From the NCBI GenBank assembly GCA_015069135.1, contig SVJE01000003.1:223148-287147 (forward strand): a stretch of DNA of 64,000 nucleotides, in the 5' to 3' direction. Below the pieces are notes generated by a model. That model searched no databases and was not told where the DNA came from. It saw nothing but the letters and a program-made list of their open reading frames with translations. The translations under genes were made by a program, and so were the position numbers. Source of the DNA: Oscillospiraceae bacterium (GTDB taxonomy: Bacteria > Bacillota > Clostridia > UBA1212 > SIG427). Positions 1 through 9,299 of the stretch are shown here, one piece after another; position 1 is the first letter of the stretch; every line of letters begins with the position of its first letter.

Positions 1-1916
1 AAGGCATGCCAAGGAACATTGGTACTCATGCTGCCGGTGTTGTTCTTACAAAGGATCCGGTTGCTGACTATGTACCTTTGGAAATATCAAAAGATGCAAC
101 TGTTACACAATTTCCAATGGCTATTTTGGAGAAATTGGGTCTTCTTAAAGTTGACTTTTTAGGATTAAGAACCCTTACAGTAATTCAGAATGCAAGAGAG
201 ATGATTAAAGAAATACACGGAATTGAAGTGGATTTTGATAACATGTCTCTGGATGATAAGAAGGTATATAAGACTATCTGTGATGGTCGTACATCCGGTA
301 TATTTCAGTTGGAAAGTCCCGGCATGACCAGATTTATGACAGAACTTCAGCCTGATAATATTGAGGATATTATTGCCGGAATTGCTTTATACAGACCAGG
401 CCCTATGGATCAGATTCCAAAGTATATAGAGAACAAGAAAAATCCTTCAAAGATTACTTATTCTCATGCTATTCTTGAACCTATTCTCAATGTAACATAT
501 GGGTGTATGATTTATCAGGAACAGGTAATGCAGATAGTACGTGATATGGCAGGCTACACAATGGGTCAGTCTGACTTGGTGCGTCGTGCTATGGCAAAGA
601 AAAAGCATGATGTAATGCAGAAGGAAAGGGTTAACTTTGTTGCCGGTTCTAAGAAGAACGGTGTAAGTGAAGAAATATCCAATGCAATATTTGACCAGAT
701 GATTGATTTTGCCAGTTATGCTTTTAACAAGGCTCACGCTGCATGTTATGCAGTGGTTGGTTATGAAACTGCATGGCTTAAAACATATTATCCCGTTGAG
801 TTTATGGCTGCTACATTAAACAGCTTTATGGATAATACAGATAAAATAGCTCAATATGTTGCAGAGTGTAAAGTAATGGGAATTGACATTTTACCGCCGG
901 ATGTAACAAAAAGCAAAGCCGGCTTTACAGTAACTGACGGTAAGATAAGATATGCTTTAACAGCTCTTAAAAATGTTGGATATGGTCCTGCAGAAGCTAT
1001 AGTTGAAGCAAGAAATGAAGGCGATTTTGAGTCTTTTGGTGATTTTTGTACAAGAATGGCAGGATCTCAGGTTAATAAGCGTTGTGTGGAAAGCTTTATA
1101 AAGTCCGGTGCCATGGACTGTTTCGGTAAAACAAGATCTCAGCTTATTGCTGTTTATGAAAAAATGATGGATGGGGCTCAGGATGCAGCGAAAAATGCAA
1201 TTGCCGGACAGATGTCTTTGTTTGATCTTGTTCCGCAACAAAGTACTATAGACGAGGAATATCCGAATATAAGAGAGTATGATAATAATATTCTTATGAA
1301 ATTTGAGAAAGAAAGTATAGGAATGTATCTTTCTTCCCATCCGATGCTTCCTTATGAAGAAAAATTAAGAACTTTAAGAAATATTATTTCTTCTGATATT
1401 GCATCTAATTCAGGGGAAGGGGAAAGTGAGAATTTTGACGGAAGCAACATAGCTGCATCACATGTTTACGACAACATGGATGTTACTGTTGGTGGTATTA
1501 TTACTGCAGTCAGACGAAAAGCTACAAAGAATAATACAATGATGGCTTTTGTAACTGTTGAGGACTTATATGGAAGTATGGAGCTTCTTATATTCCCTAA
1601 AGTTTACGAAAGATATACAGGAATATTAACGCCTGACAGCATAGTCCTTATTAAAGGAAGATTAAGTTTAAGAGAAGACGATACACCAAAGATTCTTCCT
1701 GAAACAATAAGACTTCTGGATGATGTGGAAGAAAATAAGTGTGAGTTTATATGTAATCCGGAGAAGATACAGAGAGTTAAAGCTTTTGTTGGATATTTTT
1801 CCGGTAAAACACCAATTGTAATAAAATCATCGGAAGATAATTCTGTAATATTTACAGGAAATATAAACAATAATAGTGAAGTAATAAAAGAATTGCAGGA
1901 AATTTTACAATCATAA
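1..1916 (+). CDS. dnaE: DNA polymerase III alpha subunit, C-terminal part (5' end outside window)
   Basis: This is the 3' part of the replicative DNA polymerase gene. The reading frame is open from the window edge, so the methionine at base 6 is internal: the residues around it match the G-MPR-N-x-x-THAAGVV block of the DnaE palm. About 637 residues are visible. The third catalytic aspartate lies in the VDFLGLR motif (about residue 50 of the visible part). The fingers domain follows, with the FNKAHAACYA block near 240, then a helix-hairpin-helix region. An OB-fold near residues 490-545 carries the VTVGGIITAVR start. The PHP domain and the first two catalytic aspartates lie upstream of the window. 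No inserted proofreading exonuclease is visible, which fits DnaE rather than PolC, although the N-terminal part cannot be checked. The stop is followed closely by pfkA, a common Firmicutes arrangement. Confidence 0.95.
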   Translation, partial: GMPRNIGTHAAGVVLTKDPVADYVPLEISKDATVTQFPMAILEKLGLLKVDFLGLRTLTVIQNAREMIKEIHGIEVDFDNMSLDDKKVYKTICDGRTSGIFQLESPGMTRFMTELQPDNIEDIIAGIALYRPGPMDQIPKYIENKKNPSKITYSHAILEPILNVTYGCMIYQEQVMQIVRDMAGYTMGQSDLVRRAMAKKKHDVMQKERVNFVAGSKKNGVSEEISNAIFDQMIDFASYAFNKAHAACYAVVGYETAWLKTYYPVEFMAATLNSFMDNTDKIAQYVAECKVMGIDILPPDVTKSKAGFTVTDGKIRYALTALKNVGYGPAEAIVEARNEGDFESFGDFCTRMAGSQVNKRCVESFIKSGAMDCFGKTRSQLIAVYEKMMDGAQDAAKNAIAGQMSLFDLVPQQSTIDEEYPNIREYDNNILMKFEKESIGMYLSSHPMLPYEEKLRTLRNIISSDIASNSGEGESENFDGSNIAASHVYDNMDVTVGGIITAVRRKATKNNTMMAFVTVEDLYGSMELLIFPKVYERYTGILTPDSIVLIKGRLSLREDDTPKILPETIRLLDDVEENKCEFICNPEKIQRVKAFVGYFSGKTPIVIKSSEDNSVIFTGNINNNSEVIKELQEILQS

Positions 1917-1987
1917 TTGTTAAAATACAGTTTTTGTGGTATCATTTCCCTTGGAATATTTTTCATGCAACAGGAGGTCGCTTAGTT

Positions 1988-2962
1988 ATGAAAACAATTA
2001 AAAGAATAGGTGTATTAACATCAGGTGGAGATGCTCCGGGCATGAATGCAGCTATAAGAGCTGTGGTACGTTCAGGTATATATCATGGGTTTGAAGTTTT
2101 TGGTATTAAGAAAGGTTACGAAGGACTTTTAAGCGGAGATATGTATGAAATGAATCTTCGTTCGGTTTCTGATATTATGAGCAGAGGTGGTACAATTCTT
2201 CAGACTGCAAGATGCAAAGATTTCAATACACAGGAAGGTGTTGAAAGAGGTGCCAGAATGGCAGAGGTTTTCAAGCTTGACGGTCTTGTTGTTATTGGAG
2301 GAGACGGATCTTTCAGAGGAGCCAGAGATTTATCCAGAGTTATCGGAATTCCGGTTGTAGGTATTCCTGCTACAATTGATAATGATATCGGATGTACAGA
2401 TTACACAATCGGTTTTGATACTGCTTGTAATACTGTTAAGGATGCAATAGATAAGATTAAAGATACTGCCTATTCCCATGAAAGATGCTCAGTTGTAGAA
2501 GTTATGGGTAGAGGAGCAGGTTATATTGCTCTCCATTGTGCAATTGCTGACGGTGCTGAGGCTTGTATTTTACCGGAGAAGAGCTTTGATATTAATACAG
2601 ATATTATTCAGCCATTGATTGGTTGCCGCAACAGAGGTAAACACCATTATGTAGTTATTATTGCAGAGGGTGTAGGAGGTACTATGGATATTGCTAATGA
2701 AATCAAGCAGATCACAGGTATTTCCACAACAACCACAATTTTAGGTCATTTGCAAAGAGGTGGCAGCCCGACTGTTAAAGATAGAGTTATGGCTAGTTTG
2801 TTTGCATGTAAAGCTACAGAAGTTCTTAAAAACGGTGGTGGTAACTGTGTTATTGCTTCAAAGGGTGATGAAGTAATTGCCATAGAGATTGAAGAAGCTT
2901 TGAAAATGACTAAGAAAATTGATGAACACATGATTATAACAAGTAAGATGCTTTCACTGTAA
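1988..2962 (+). CDS. pfkA: ATP-dependent 6-phosphofructokinase
   Basis: The protein has 324 residues, the usual length for bacterial PfkA, and phosphorylates fructose 6-phosphate in glycolysis. I chose the ATG at 1988 because an AGGAGG at 1972-1977 lies 10 bases upstream and the protein then begins MKTIKRIGVLTSGGDAPGMN, the family's standard start; a longer frame from 1934 would run through the ribosome binding site. GGDGS at residues 104-108 has glycine where PPi-dependent enzymes have aspartate, so ATP use is expected. The catalytic base is Asp131 in the TIDND motif. The preceding alanine (PATIDND) is a small change from the common PGTIDND. Confidence 0.96.
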   Translation: MKTIKRIGVLTSGGDAPGMNAAIRAVVRSGIYHGFEVFGIKKGYEGLLSGDMYEMNLRSVSDIMSRGGTILQTARCKDFNTQEGVERGARMAEVFKLDGLVVIGGDGSFRGARDLSRVIGIPVVGIPATIDNDIGCTDYTIGFDTACNTVKDAIDKIKDTAYSHERCSVVEVMGRGAGYIALHCAIADGAEACILPEKSFDINTDIIQPLIGCRNRGKHHYVVIIAEGVGGTMDIANEIKQITGISTTTTILGHLQRGGSPTVKDRVMASLFACKATEVLKNGGGNCVIASKGDEVIAIEIEEALKMTKKIDEHMIITSKMLSL

Positions 2963-2990
2963 TAAAAGGTGTCTTTTTTTGGAGGAAGTT

Positions 2991-3548
2991 TTGACATTTA
3001 ATATTCCGAATATATTAACAATAATAAGATTAATACTTGTTCCTTGTATGGGAGTCTGTATGTATAAAGGACTTTACATACCTGCTGCAGTTATGTTTTT
3101 TATTGCGGGAACAACCGATGTAATTGATGGTTATATAGCCAGAAAACTTAATCAGATTACATATTTCGGTAAAATAATGGATCCGCTTGCAGATAAGTTA
3201 TTATCAGTAACTGCTCTTGTTATGTTAGCAATAGCAGGTCGCATACATGAAACCAATGCTGTTTTGAATTGGATTATTCCTGCATTTGTGCTTTCGAAAG
3301 AAGCCCTTATGGGAATCGGTGGATTGATTATTGTTAAGACAAAACACAGAATAAGGAGTTCCAATTGGTATGGTAAGGCTGCAACATGTTTATTCTTTGT
3401 TGCTATACTTTTGTTGATGTTTGAGGTTACACTTACTGCAGGTCGTTGGTTTTTAGTTGTTGCAGTATTGTGTTCTGTATTTGCACTTATTATGTACATC
3501 AGAGTATTTTTCTCAATACAAGCTGATCCACCGATTGAAAAGAAATAA
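2991..3548 (+). CDS. pgsA: CDP-diacylglycerol-glycerol-3-phosphate 3-phosphatidyltransferase
   Basis: This is an integral membrane enzyme (185 residues) that makes phosphatidylglycerol phosphate for phosphatidylglycerol synthesis. The CDP-alcohol phosphotransferase signature is complete: D43, D46-G47, A50-R51, G60, D64 and D68. Several hydrophobic helices follow. The start is a TTG at 2991, five bases after GGAGG (2981-2985), giving MTFNIPNILT, which is typical for PgsA. A longer in-frame TTG at 2979 overlaps that ribosome binding site and is unlikely. The gene lies 28 bases after pfkA and is probably cotranscribed with it. PgsA is favoured over other CDP-alcohol transferases by its size and N-terminus. 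Confidence 0.9.
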   Translation: MTFNIPNILTIIRLILVPCMGVCMYKGLYIPAAVMFFIAGTTDVIDGYIARKLNQITYFGKIMDPLADKLLSVTALVMLAIAGRIHETNAVLNWIIPAFVLSKEALMGIGGLIIVKTKHRIRSSNWYGKAATCLFFVAILLLMFEVTLTAGRWFLVVAVLCSVFALIMYIRVFFSIQADPPIEKK

Positions 3549-3555
3549 AATTCAC

Positions 3556-3560
3556 AGGAG
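3556..3560 (+). promoter_or_regulatory. Ribosome binding site pointing to an ATT start
   Basis: AGGAG at 3556-3560 lies 8 bases before an ATT codon at 3569. The ATG at 3561 touches this site and is in another frame. The first ATG in the coding frame is at 3632, with no purine-rich site at a usable distance. Confidence 0.6.
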
Positions 3561-3568
3561 ATGGTACT

Positions 3569-4504
3569 ATTTTCGGATATGCCGTACCGGATAAAGCAGA
3601 ACTTAAATTCCGGGAGTATGAATATTATAAAATGTATTATTGTGGCGTCTGTAAGAGTATCGGCAGACGCTACGGTAATTTAGAGCGCTTTGGTCTTGTT
3701 AATGAAATGGGAATGTTAGCTCTTCTCCTGGATTGTATCTCAAATAAGGCAGAAACAACAGAATTTGAAATTAAAAATTGTATTGCTCATCCTTTGAAGA
3801 AAACTCCGGCTGTTAAGAATTCTTTATACACAGACTATGCAGCTGATGTTAATGTTGTTTTTGCATATTTCAAGCTAATGGATAGTTGGCAGGATGATAA
3901 GAATTTTTTCGCAGCAGTTTTTGCAAAACTTGCCTTTGGACGTGCTGTGAGAAAAGCAAAAAAGAACATTCCTTCTGTATATGATTCAATCAAGAATAAT
4001 CTCAATAAATTATCTGCCTTTGAAAAGTCTCAATGTAAATCAATTGATGAAACAGCTCATTGTTTTTCTGAACTAATGGCAGATATATTCAGTGAAGCTC
4101 CGGAAATTAAAGAACACATCAAGAGCCTTTCGGAGGTTATAACTGAAGAGAAACTTGTATGCCTCAGAAATTTAGGGTATTATATAGGCAAGTGGGTTTA
4201 TCTTATTGATGCATTATATGACATTGAAGATGATTTAAAAAAAGGTAGTTATAATCCTATTTTATTAAGATTTGATTATAACCATAAAGAAACTGTTTCT
4301 CAGTTTAAAGATAGAATAAAGGAGCCTCTGGAGTTTGTTTTTCATGATGCCCTGGGACATTGTTGTGAAGCTTGGGAGGTTCTTTGTGAGGATGTTCCGG
4401 ATACAGGAAAGTATAAAGACGGAAAAGCCTTTATGGAAAATGTATTGTATCTTGGAATGAGAGGAAAGACAATGAGAGGATTTTTAAGCAATGAATCCAT
4501 ATGA
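3569..4504 (+). CDS. DUF5685 family protein, probable ATT start
   Basis: The function is unknown; I recognise this as a DUF5685-type protein of Clostridia. The frame's first ATG is at 3632, but the 21 codons before it encode FGYAVPDKAELKFREYEYYK, which is the conserved family N-terminus that normally starts M-FGY and leads into YYCGVCK-x3-RRYG. An AGGAG at 3556-3560 is 8 bases from an ATT codon at 3569 exactly where the initiating methionine should be, so I start there (311 residues). The protein is mostly helical and soluble, with an early Cys-x2-Cys pair in YYCGVCK. It overlaps the following J-domain gene by 14 bases, so the two are probably translationally coupled. The ATT start is an inference from the RBS and the family alignment. 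Confidence 0.75.
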   Translation: MFGYAVPDKAELKFREYEYYKMYYCGVCKSIGRRYGNLERFGLVNEMGMLALLLDCISNKAETTEFEIKNCIAHPLKKTPAVKNSLYTDYAADVNVVFAYFKLMDSWQDDKNFFAAVFAKLAFGRAVRKAKKNIPSVYDSIKNNLNKLSAFEKSQCKSIDETAHCFSELMADIFSEAPEIKEHIKSLSEVITEEKLVCLRNLGYYIGKWVYLIDALYDIEDDLKKGSYNPILLRFDYNHKETVSQFKDRIKEPLEFVFHDALGHCCEAWEVLCEDVPDTGKYKDGKAFMENVLYLGMRGKTMRGFLSNESI

Positions 4505-5093
4505 AATTTTAGGAATAAGTGAAAATGCCACCGATGAAGAGGTGAAGAAAGCATACAAAGAATTGGTTAAAAAATACCATCCGGACAAGTATGTAGATAA
4601 TCCTCTTTCTGATTTGGCTGCAGAAAAAATAAAAGAAATAAATATTGCCTATGACACAATTATGAAACAGCGCAAAGCTCAGGCAGGTTCATCTTCCTAT
4701 GGTGAACAAGGGTATAATGGCAGTGCTTTATATAAAGAAATTCTGGTTATGATTAACAGCGGAAACCTTGCCGGTGCAGAATCAAAGCTTCAGGCTGTAC
4801 CTGTAGCAGAAAGGTCTGCAGAATGGTATTTTTGCTATGGAGAAATATGTAAGGCAAGAGGTTGGTTTGATAATGCAAGAACATATTATACAACAGCAGT
4901 TAATATGGATCCCTCAAACAGAAGGTATAGAGCCGCTTTAAATGGTTTATATAACTATGCCAGAGGATATACAGGTGGGTCTGCAGCAAGAGGTTATAAC
5001 GATTCAGACCAGCTTTGCAGAGTATGTCAGACTTTATATTGCCTTGATTGTTTATGTGAATGTATGGGTGGAGATTGTATCAGATGTTGTTAG
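4491..5093 (+). CDS. J-domain protein with a cysteine-rich C-terminal tail
   Basis: The 200-residue protein begins with a J-domain (residues 1-60: YEILGI, the HPD triad at 30-32, then a helix ending near IAYDTI). A linker follows, then a TPR-like helical region (about 80-155, with WYFCYGEICKARG and NARTYYTTAVNMDPSNRRYRAAL). The last 25 residues hold nine cysteines, including C-x2-C and a terminal CC. J-domains stimulate Hsp70 ATPase, so this is a likely DnaK co-chaperone with an unknown client. It lacks the Gly/Phe and zinc-finger modules of DnaJ. It overlaps the DUF5685 gene by 14 bases and mutS2 by 10 bases. The cysteine tail may bind metal or form a membrane-associated cluster; that is speculation. 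Confidence 0.85.
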   Translation: MNPYEILGISENATDEEVKKAYKELVKKYHPDKYVDNPLSDLAAEKIKEINIAYDTIMKQRKAQAGSSSYGEQGYNGSALYKEILVMINSGNLAGAESKLQAVPVAERSAEWYFCYGEICKARGWFDNARTYYTTAVNMDPSNRRYRAALNGLYNYARGYTGGSAARGYNDSDQLCRVCQTLYCLDCLCECMGGDCIRCC

Positions 5094-7444
5094 AAAAAAC
5101 CGGCAGAATGTTGGAATTTTACACAATTAAAGATATGCTGGAGGCACATTGCCATTTTGAAGGTTCTAAAGTTTTTGCAAAAGAGTTAGAGCCTCTTATT
5201 AACATAGAAAGAATTCAAATTTTACTTAAAGAAACAGAAGAAGCTGTATCTATGATTCTTCGCTTTGGTAATTCTCCTATTCATTTTGTTGAAGAAGTAA
5301 GACCATCACTTGCCAGAGCCTATGCCGGTAGTGTTTTAGGTCTTAAGGAACTTCTTGATATTGCAAGAAATCTTAAGTCAGCGGCAATGATGAAAAGATA
5401 TATGGGAAGTGTACCTGAAGATGAAGAACTTCTACTTCATAAGTATTCTAAGTCTCTTTATACAAACAGAAATTTAGAGCAAGATATTTTTAATAAAATA
5501 CTGTCTGAAGAGGAAATAGCCGATAATGCATCACCCGCACTTAATTCTGTAAGAAGACAGATTTTGGATAAACAGAATTCTATAAAGGATAAGCTTAATT
5601 CAATATTACATTCTCAGGCAAAAGCTGTTCAGGATGCTGTTGTTACTATGAGAGGTGAGCGGTATTGTATTCCTGTAAAATTGGAGTATAAAGCTTCTGT
5701 TCCGGGAATAGTTCACGATACATCAGCTTCAGGACAGACGCTTTTTATTGAGCCTCAGGCTATTGTAGAAACTAATAATAAAATCAGAGAGCTTAAGGTG
5801 CAGGAAGAGCAGGAAACAGAACGTATTTTAGCTTCTTTATCTGCAGAAGTAAGCAGATATCATGAAGAAATAAAACTTAACTATACACTTCTTTCATATC
5901 TTGATTTCACATTTGCAAAGGCTGTGTTGGCCCTTGAACAGGAGGCTGTAAAACCGGATCTTAACGAGAAGGGATATATCAGTATTGTTAAAGGAAGACA
6001 CCCTTTGCTTGATAAGAAAAAGGTAGTTCCTATTACTTTTAAAATAGGAGAAGAGTATTCTACTTTAGTTATTACTGGACCAAATACAGGCGGTAAGACA
6101 GTGGCTCTTAAGACAGTTGGACTTTTTACCCTTATGGTTCAGTCCGGGCTTCTTATTCCGGCTGCAGCCGGCAGCTCCATGTCCATATTTGAAGGCGTTT
6201 TTGCTGATATTGGTGATGAGCAGAGTATAAGTCAGAATTTAAGTACATTTTCGGCTCATATGAAAAATATAGTAGAAATTCTTGAGAAGGCTGATCATCG
6301 CTCACTCATACTTTTTGACGAGCTTGGTGCCGGCACTGATCCTACGGAAGGTGCAGCTCTTGCTATGTCAATACTTGAGTGTGTTCATCAGATGGGTGCA
6401 ACTACTGTGGCAACAACCCATTACAGTGAACTTAAAGTGTTTGCATCAACTACAAAGGGCTTTGAAAACGGTTGTTGTGAGTTTGATGTGGAGACATTAA
6501 GACCTACATACAGGCTTCTTATAGGAATTCCGGGCCGTAGTAATGCGTTTGCTATTTCCGGTAAAATGGGTCTTGATCAGGTGATTATTTCCCGGGCAAA
6601 AGAACTTATCAGTGCCGAGGATCTTCGATTTGAGGATATGCTTTCTAACATTGAAAAAGCCAGAGGCCTTATTGAAGAGGAAAAAGAGAACGTAAGAAAA
6701 CTCAGAAAAGAATCTGAAATTTTACAGAAACAAGCCGAGTCAGAGAAAAAGGCCATGGCAGCTAAAAAAGAACAGATTCTTACCAAAGCCAGGGAAGAGG
6801 CCCGTAGAGTTGTAAATGAAGCAAAAGACGAGGCGGATGCCATATTGAAAACACTGAGAAAAGAGGCTTCCGGAAGTAAAAATCTTAAGAATGCTGAGGA
6901 AAGTGCAAGAAATTTAAACAGCCTTAAGAATAAAACGGACAGTGCTTTATATAAAGGAATTAAAGGGTCGGATGCAGGTAAGGCTCCTGAAAGAGTTTCT
7001 CCCGGGGATATGGTGAAAGTTGTCAGTATGAATCAGACAGGAGAAGTACTTAAAGCACCTGATAATGACGGTAACGTATATGTTCAGCTTGGTATCATGA
7101 AAGTATATATACCTATTTCTGATCTTAGAATGTCCGAAACTTTGGAACAAAAGGAAATAAAGGCTAAGAGAAATAAAGAAACTGCTATTAAGTCTTCTAC
7201 AATTAAAACAGAAGTTGATGTAAGAGGTTGCAATGTAGATGAAGCAATTGTTATACTTGACAAGTATCTTGATGATGCAATGATAGCTCATCTTAAGACA
7301 TTTTCTATTATACATGGTAAGGGTACAGGGGCACTTCGGTCCGGTATCCACCAATATTTAAGACAATTAAAATCTGTGAAGTCTTTTAGGTTAGGCGCTT
7401 ATGGTGAAGGTGACGCAGGTGTAACTGTAGTAACATTAAAATAG
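5084..7444 (+). CDS. mutS2: Endonuclease MutS2 / Smr-domain ribosome rescue ATPase
   Basis: This 786-residue protein has the full MutS2 layout: an N-terminal helical core, a MutS ATPase with Walker A GPNTGGKT at about 332-339 and Walker B DELGAGTDPTEG near 412, a long charged coiled-coil (about 515-620), a KOW-like segment and a C-terminal Smr domain (about 709-786, VDVRG and HGKGTG). It lacks the mismatch-recognition domain of MutS. Family members are reported to suppress recombination or to split collided ribosomes. I use the ATG at 5084, 10 bases after GGAG, giving the typical short N-terminus before LEFYTIKDML; the ATG at 5060 has no site. The start lies inside the J-domain gene. Confidence 0.94.
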   Translation: MLLEKTGRMLEFYTIKDMLEAHCHFEGSKVFAKELEPLINIERIQILLKETEEAVSMILRFGNSPIHFVEEVRPSLARAYAGSVLGLKELLDIARNLKSAAMMKRYMGSVPEDEELLLHKYSKSLYTNRNLEQDIFNKILSEEEIADNASPALNSVRRQILDKQNSIKDKLNSILHSQAKAVQDAVVTMRGERYCIPVKLEYKASVPGIVHDTSASGQTLFIEPQAIVETNNKIRELKVQEEQETERILASLSAEVSRYHEEIKLNYTLLSYLDFTFAKAVLALEQEAVKPDLNEKGYISIVKGRHPLLDKKKVVPITFKIGEEYSTLVITGPNTGGKTVALKTVGLFTLMVQSGLLIPAAAGSSMSIFEGVFADIGDEQSISQNLSTFSAHMKNIVEILEKADHRSLILFDELGAGTDPTEGAALAMSILECVHQMGATTVATTHYSELKVFASTTKGFENGCCEFDVETLRPTYRLLIGIPGRSNAFAISGKMGLDQVIISRAKELISAEDLRFEDMLSNIEKARGLIEEEKENVRKLRKESEILQKQAESEKKAMAAKKEQILTKAREEARRVVNEAKDEADAILKTLRKEASGSKNLKNAEESARNLNSLKNKTDSALYKGIKGSDAGKAPERVSPGDMVKVVSMNQTGEVLKAPDNDGNVYVQLGIMKVYIPISDLRMSETLEQKEIKAKRNKETAIKSSTIKTEVDVRGCNVDEAIVILDKYLDDAMIAHLKTFSIIHGKGTGALRSGIHQYLRQLKSVKSFRLGAYGEGDAGVTVVTLK

Positions 7445-7461
7445 TTTAAGGGAGAAAAAAT

Positions 7462-9207
7462 ATGAAGAGTGTAAGCAAGAGATTAATTTTGTTAGTTTTG
7501 ACCCTGGTTTTATTCATGGGCATATTTAATATGCCTATGATTTCTGAAGCGGCACATGACTACGGTGTAACCGGAGATGTTAATGGGGATGAAATTGTAA
7601 CAACCGTGGACTATATGTTCATTAAAAAAGTTCTTTCGGGGACAGTTTCAGATTCAACTATTAAAAGTACTGCAGATGTAAATCACGATGGAAAGGTGAC
7701 TACAGCTGACTATATGATAGTTAAGCAGATTTTCACGGGAGTTCCTGTGCAGGTATTACCCAAGCCTTTGCCAGAACAGCCTGCTATTAATGATAATGGT
7801 GGTTCTTTTAATGTAACTGTAAATGGAACTTTTACCGACAATATGGTTATACAGAGAAACAGATATATTGATGTGTTTGGTACAGCTTCAAAAGTTGGTG
7901 GCGTTGTCTATGTAAAGTTAGGTAATGAAGTTCGTTACGGTGTTGTTGACAGTAGTGGCAACTGGAAAGTTACATTAAACGGTAGAGCTGCAAATACCAC
8001 ACCTCAGAGTATGAAAATTTATACAAAGGCTCAGGGTGAAAATGGCGGTAAGACTATTAAAAACATTCTTATCGGTGATGTTTGGATTATTGCCGGTCAG
8101 TCTAATGCACAGATATCACTTAATACTACATTGGTAAATAACTCTTCTTTTGCAAATAATATTAGTGAAGCAGATAATATAAGACTTTTCACACAATGGT
8201 TCTGGGATTGCAGTAATTATTGGGGTGATTTTGCTGCCAGTGGTGGCAAATATGTAGCGATTACCAATGCTGCACAGACAAATCCTCCTTCCGTTGCTAA
8301 ATGGAATGTAGGCAATGTAACAAACGCAAAAAACTTTTCTGCTGTAGGTTACTATTTTGCAAAGATGGTGGCAGATAAAACTGATGTGCCTTTGGGCATT
8401 ATTCAGTGTGTTGCCGGTGGCTCTGCTTTGTGTGATTTTATGCCAAAGAGTGGATATGTAAGCAGTAAGCATAATAAAGGTTCCAGCCAATTTAATGCTT
8501 GTGATATTTACAATGCACTTATTCATCCTTTCTCCAAAACTGAAATTACCGGATTTATTTTCTATCAGGGAGAAGGTAACGAATCAGCAGCTTCTTCTTA
8601 TTCAGATAATCTTACAGATTTTGTAGGAATGATGAGAGGAATATTTGGAAAAAATATGCCATTTTACAATGTACAGCTACCATCACATAATACAGGAGGA
8701 CAGTGGCCTGGTTTGGCAGATGTGAGATTTGAACAGTTTGATGCAATTAGTACAATTGATAATTATTATCTTGTGTCAACAGTTGACAGAAATCTTAGCA
8801 ATAACGATACAGACTGGGCTCATCCTACAGCTAAAAAGCATATAGGTGATCGTTTAGGTTATATTGCTTTGTCAAACATATATGCATATAAGGATTATCC
8901 TTCTGATTACTATAATCCGCCACAGTTCCACAGCGTGGAAGTTAAGAATGGTTATGCATATCTGTACTTTAAGAATTTTGGTGATGGACTTACCTCCACT
9001 ACAGGTACAAGTGTTAAAGGTTTTACAAACTACAGTACAGGCGCGGCTTTGACAGCAACAATTGAAGGTAAGAACTGTGTTAAGATTAAAGTAACATCAG
9101 GACTTAAAACTATTGCATATGGCGATAGTGCCATGGCAACAATGTCTACACATAACTTAAGAAACAGCAAGGGATTATTTGCTCTGACATTCAGATGTAC
9201 CCTGTAG
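7462..9207 (+). CDS. Secreted dockerin-containing SASA/SGNH-type carbohydrate esterase
   Basis: The 581-residue protein begins with a signal peptide (residues 1-31, ending SEAA). A type I dockerin-like module (about 35-95) follows, with two calcium loops: DVNGDEIVTTVD at 39-50 and DVNHDGKVTTAD at 72-83. A proline-rich linker leads to a beta-rich segment and a hydrolase domain. GDVWIIAGQSN places the nucleophile at Ser214, and D451-x2-H454 (DWAHP) completes the SGNH-type triad, as in sialate O-acetylesterase/CE6-like enzymes. The likely substrate is an acetylated glycan, but the exact one cannot be read. Dockerins dock on cohesins of cellulosome-like scaffolds; no cohesin gene is in this window. 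An N-terminal dockerin is less common than a C-terminal one. RBS GGGAG precedes the ATG. Confidence 0.85.
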   Translation: MKSVSKRLILLVLTLVLFMGIFNMPMISEAAHDYGVTGDVNGDEIVTTVDYMFIKKVLSGTVSDSTIKSTADVNHDGKVTTADYMIVKQIFTGVPVQVLPKPLPEQPAINDNGGSFNVTVNGTFTDNMVIQRNRYIDVFGTASKVGGVVYVKLGNEVRYGVVDSSGNWKVTLNGRAANTTPQSMKIYTKAQGENGGKTIKNILIGDVWIIAGQSNAQISLNTTLVNNSSFANNISEADNIRLFTQWFWDCSNYWGDFAASGGKYVAITNAAQTNPPSVAKWNVGNVTNAKNFSAVGYYFAKMVADKTDVPLGIIQCVAGGSALCDFMPKSGYVSSKHNKGSSQFNACDIYNALIHPFSKTEITGFIFYQGEGNESAASSYSDNLTDFVGMMRGIFGKNMPFYNVQLPSHNTGGQWPGLADVRFEQFDAISTIDNYYLVSTVDRNLSNNDTDWAHPTAKKHIGDRLGYIALSNIYAYKDYPSDYYNPPQFHSVEVKNGYAYLYFKNFGDGLTSTTGTSVKGFTNYSTGAALTATIEGKNCVKIKVTSGLKTIAYGDSAMATMSTHNLRNSKGLFALTFRCTL

Positions 9208-9232
9208 ATTTCATTGACTTTTAAAGCATAAA

Positions 9233-9275
9233 GCCATATAATTTAGCTTTAGTAAATTAGCCTTATGGCATTGAT
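9233..9275 (+). terminator. Imperfect hairpin after the esterase gene
   Basis: GCCATA (9233-9238) pairs with TATGGC (9264-9269), with an inner TAATTT/AAATTA stem and a short T-rich tail. It separates the dockerin gene from aspS. The tail is weak, so it may be only a partial terminator. Confidence 0.4.
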
Positions 9276-9299
9276 TTTGATATAGAAAGGATATTAATT

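Noticed and set aside
4942..5130. 62-residue frame overlapping the J-domain and mutS2 junction
   Set aside because: Both flanking genes are better supported and the peptide has no features.
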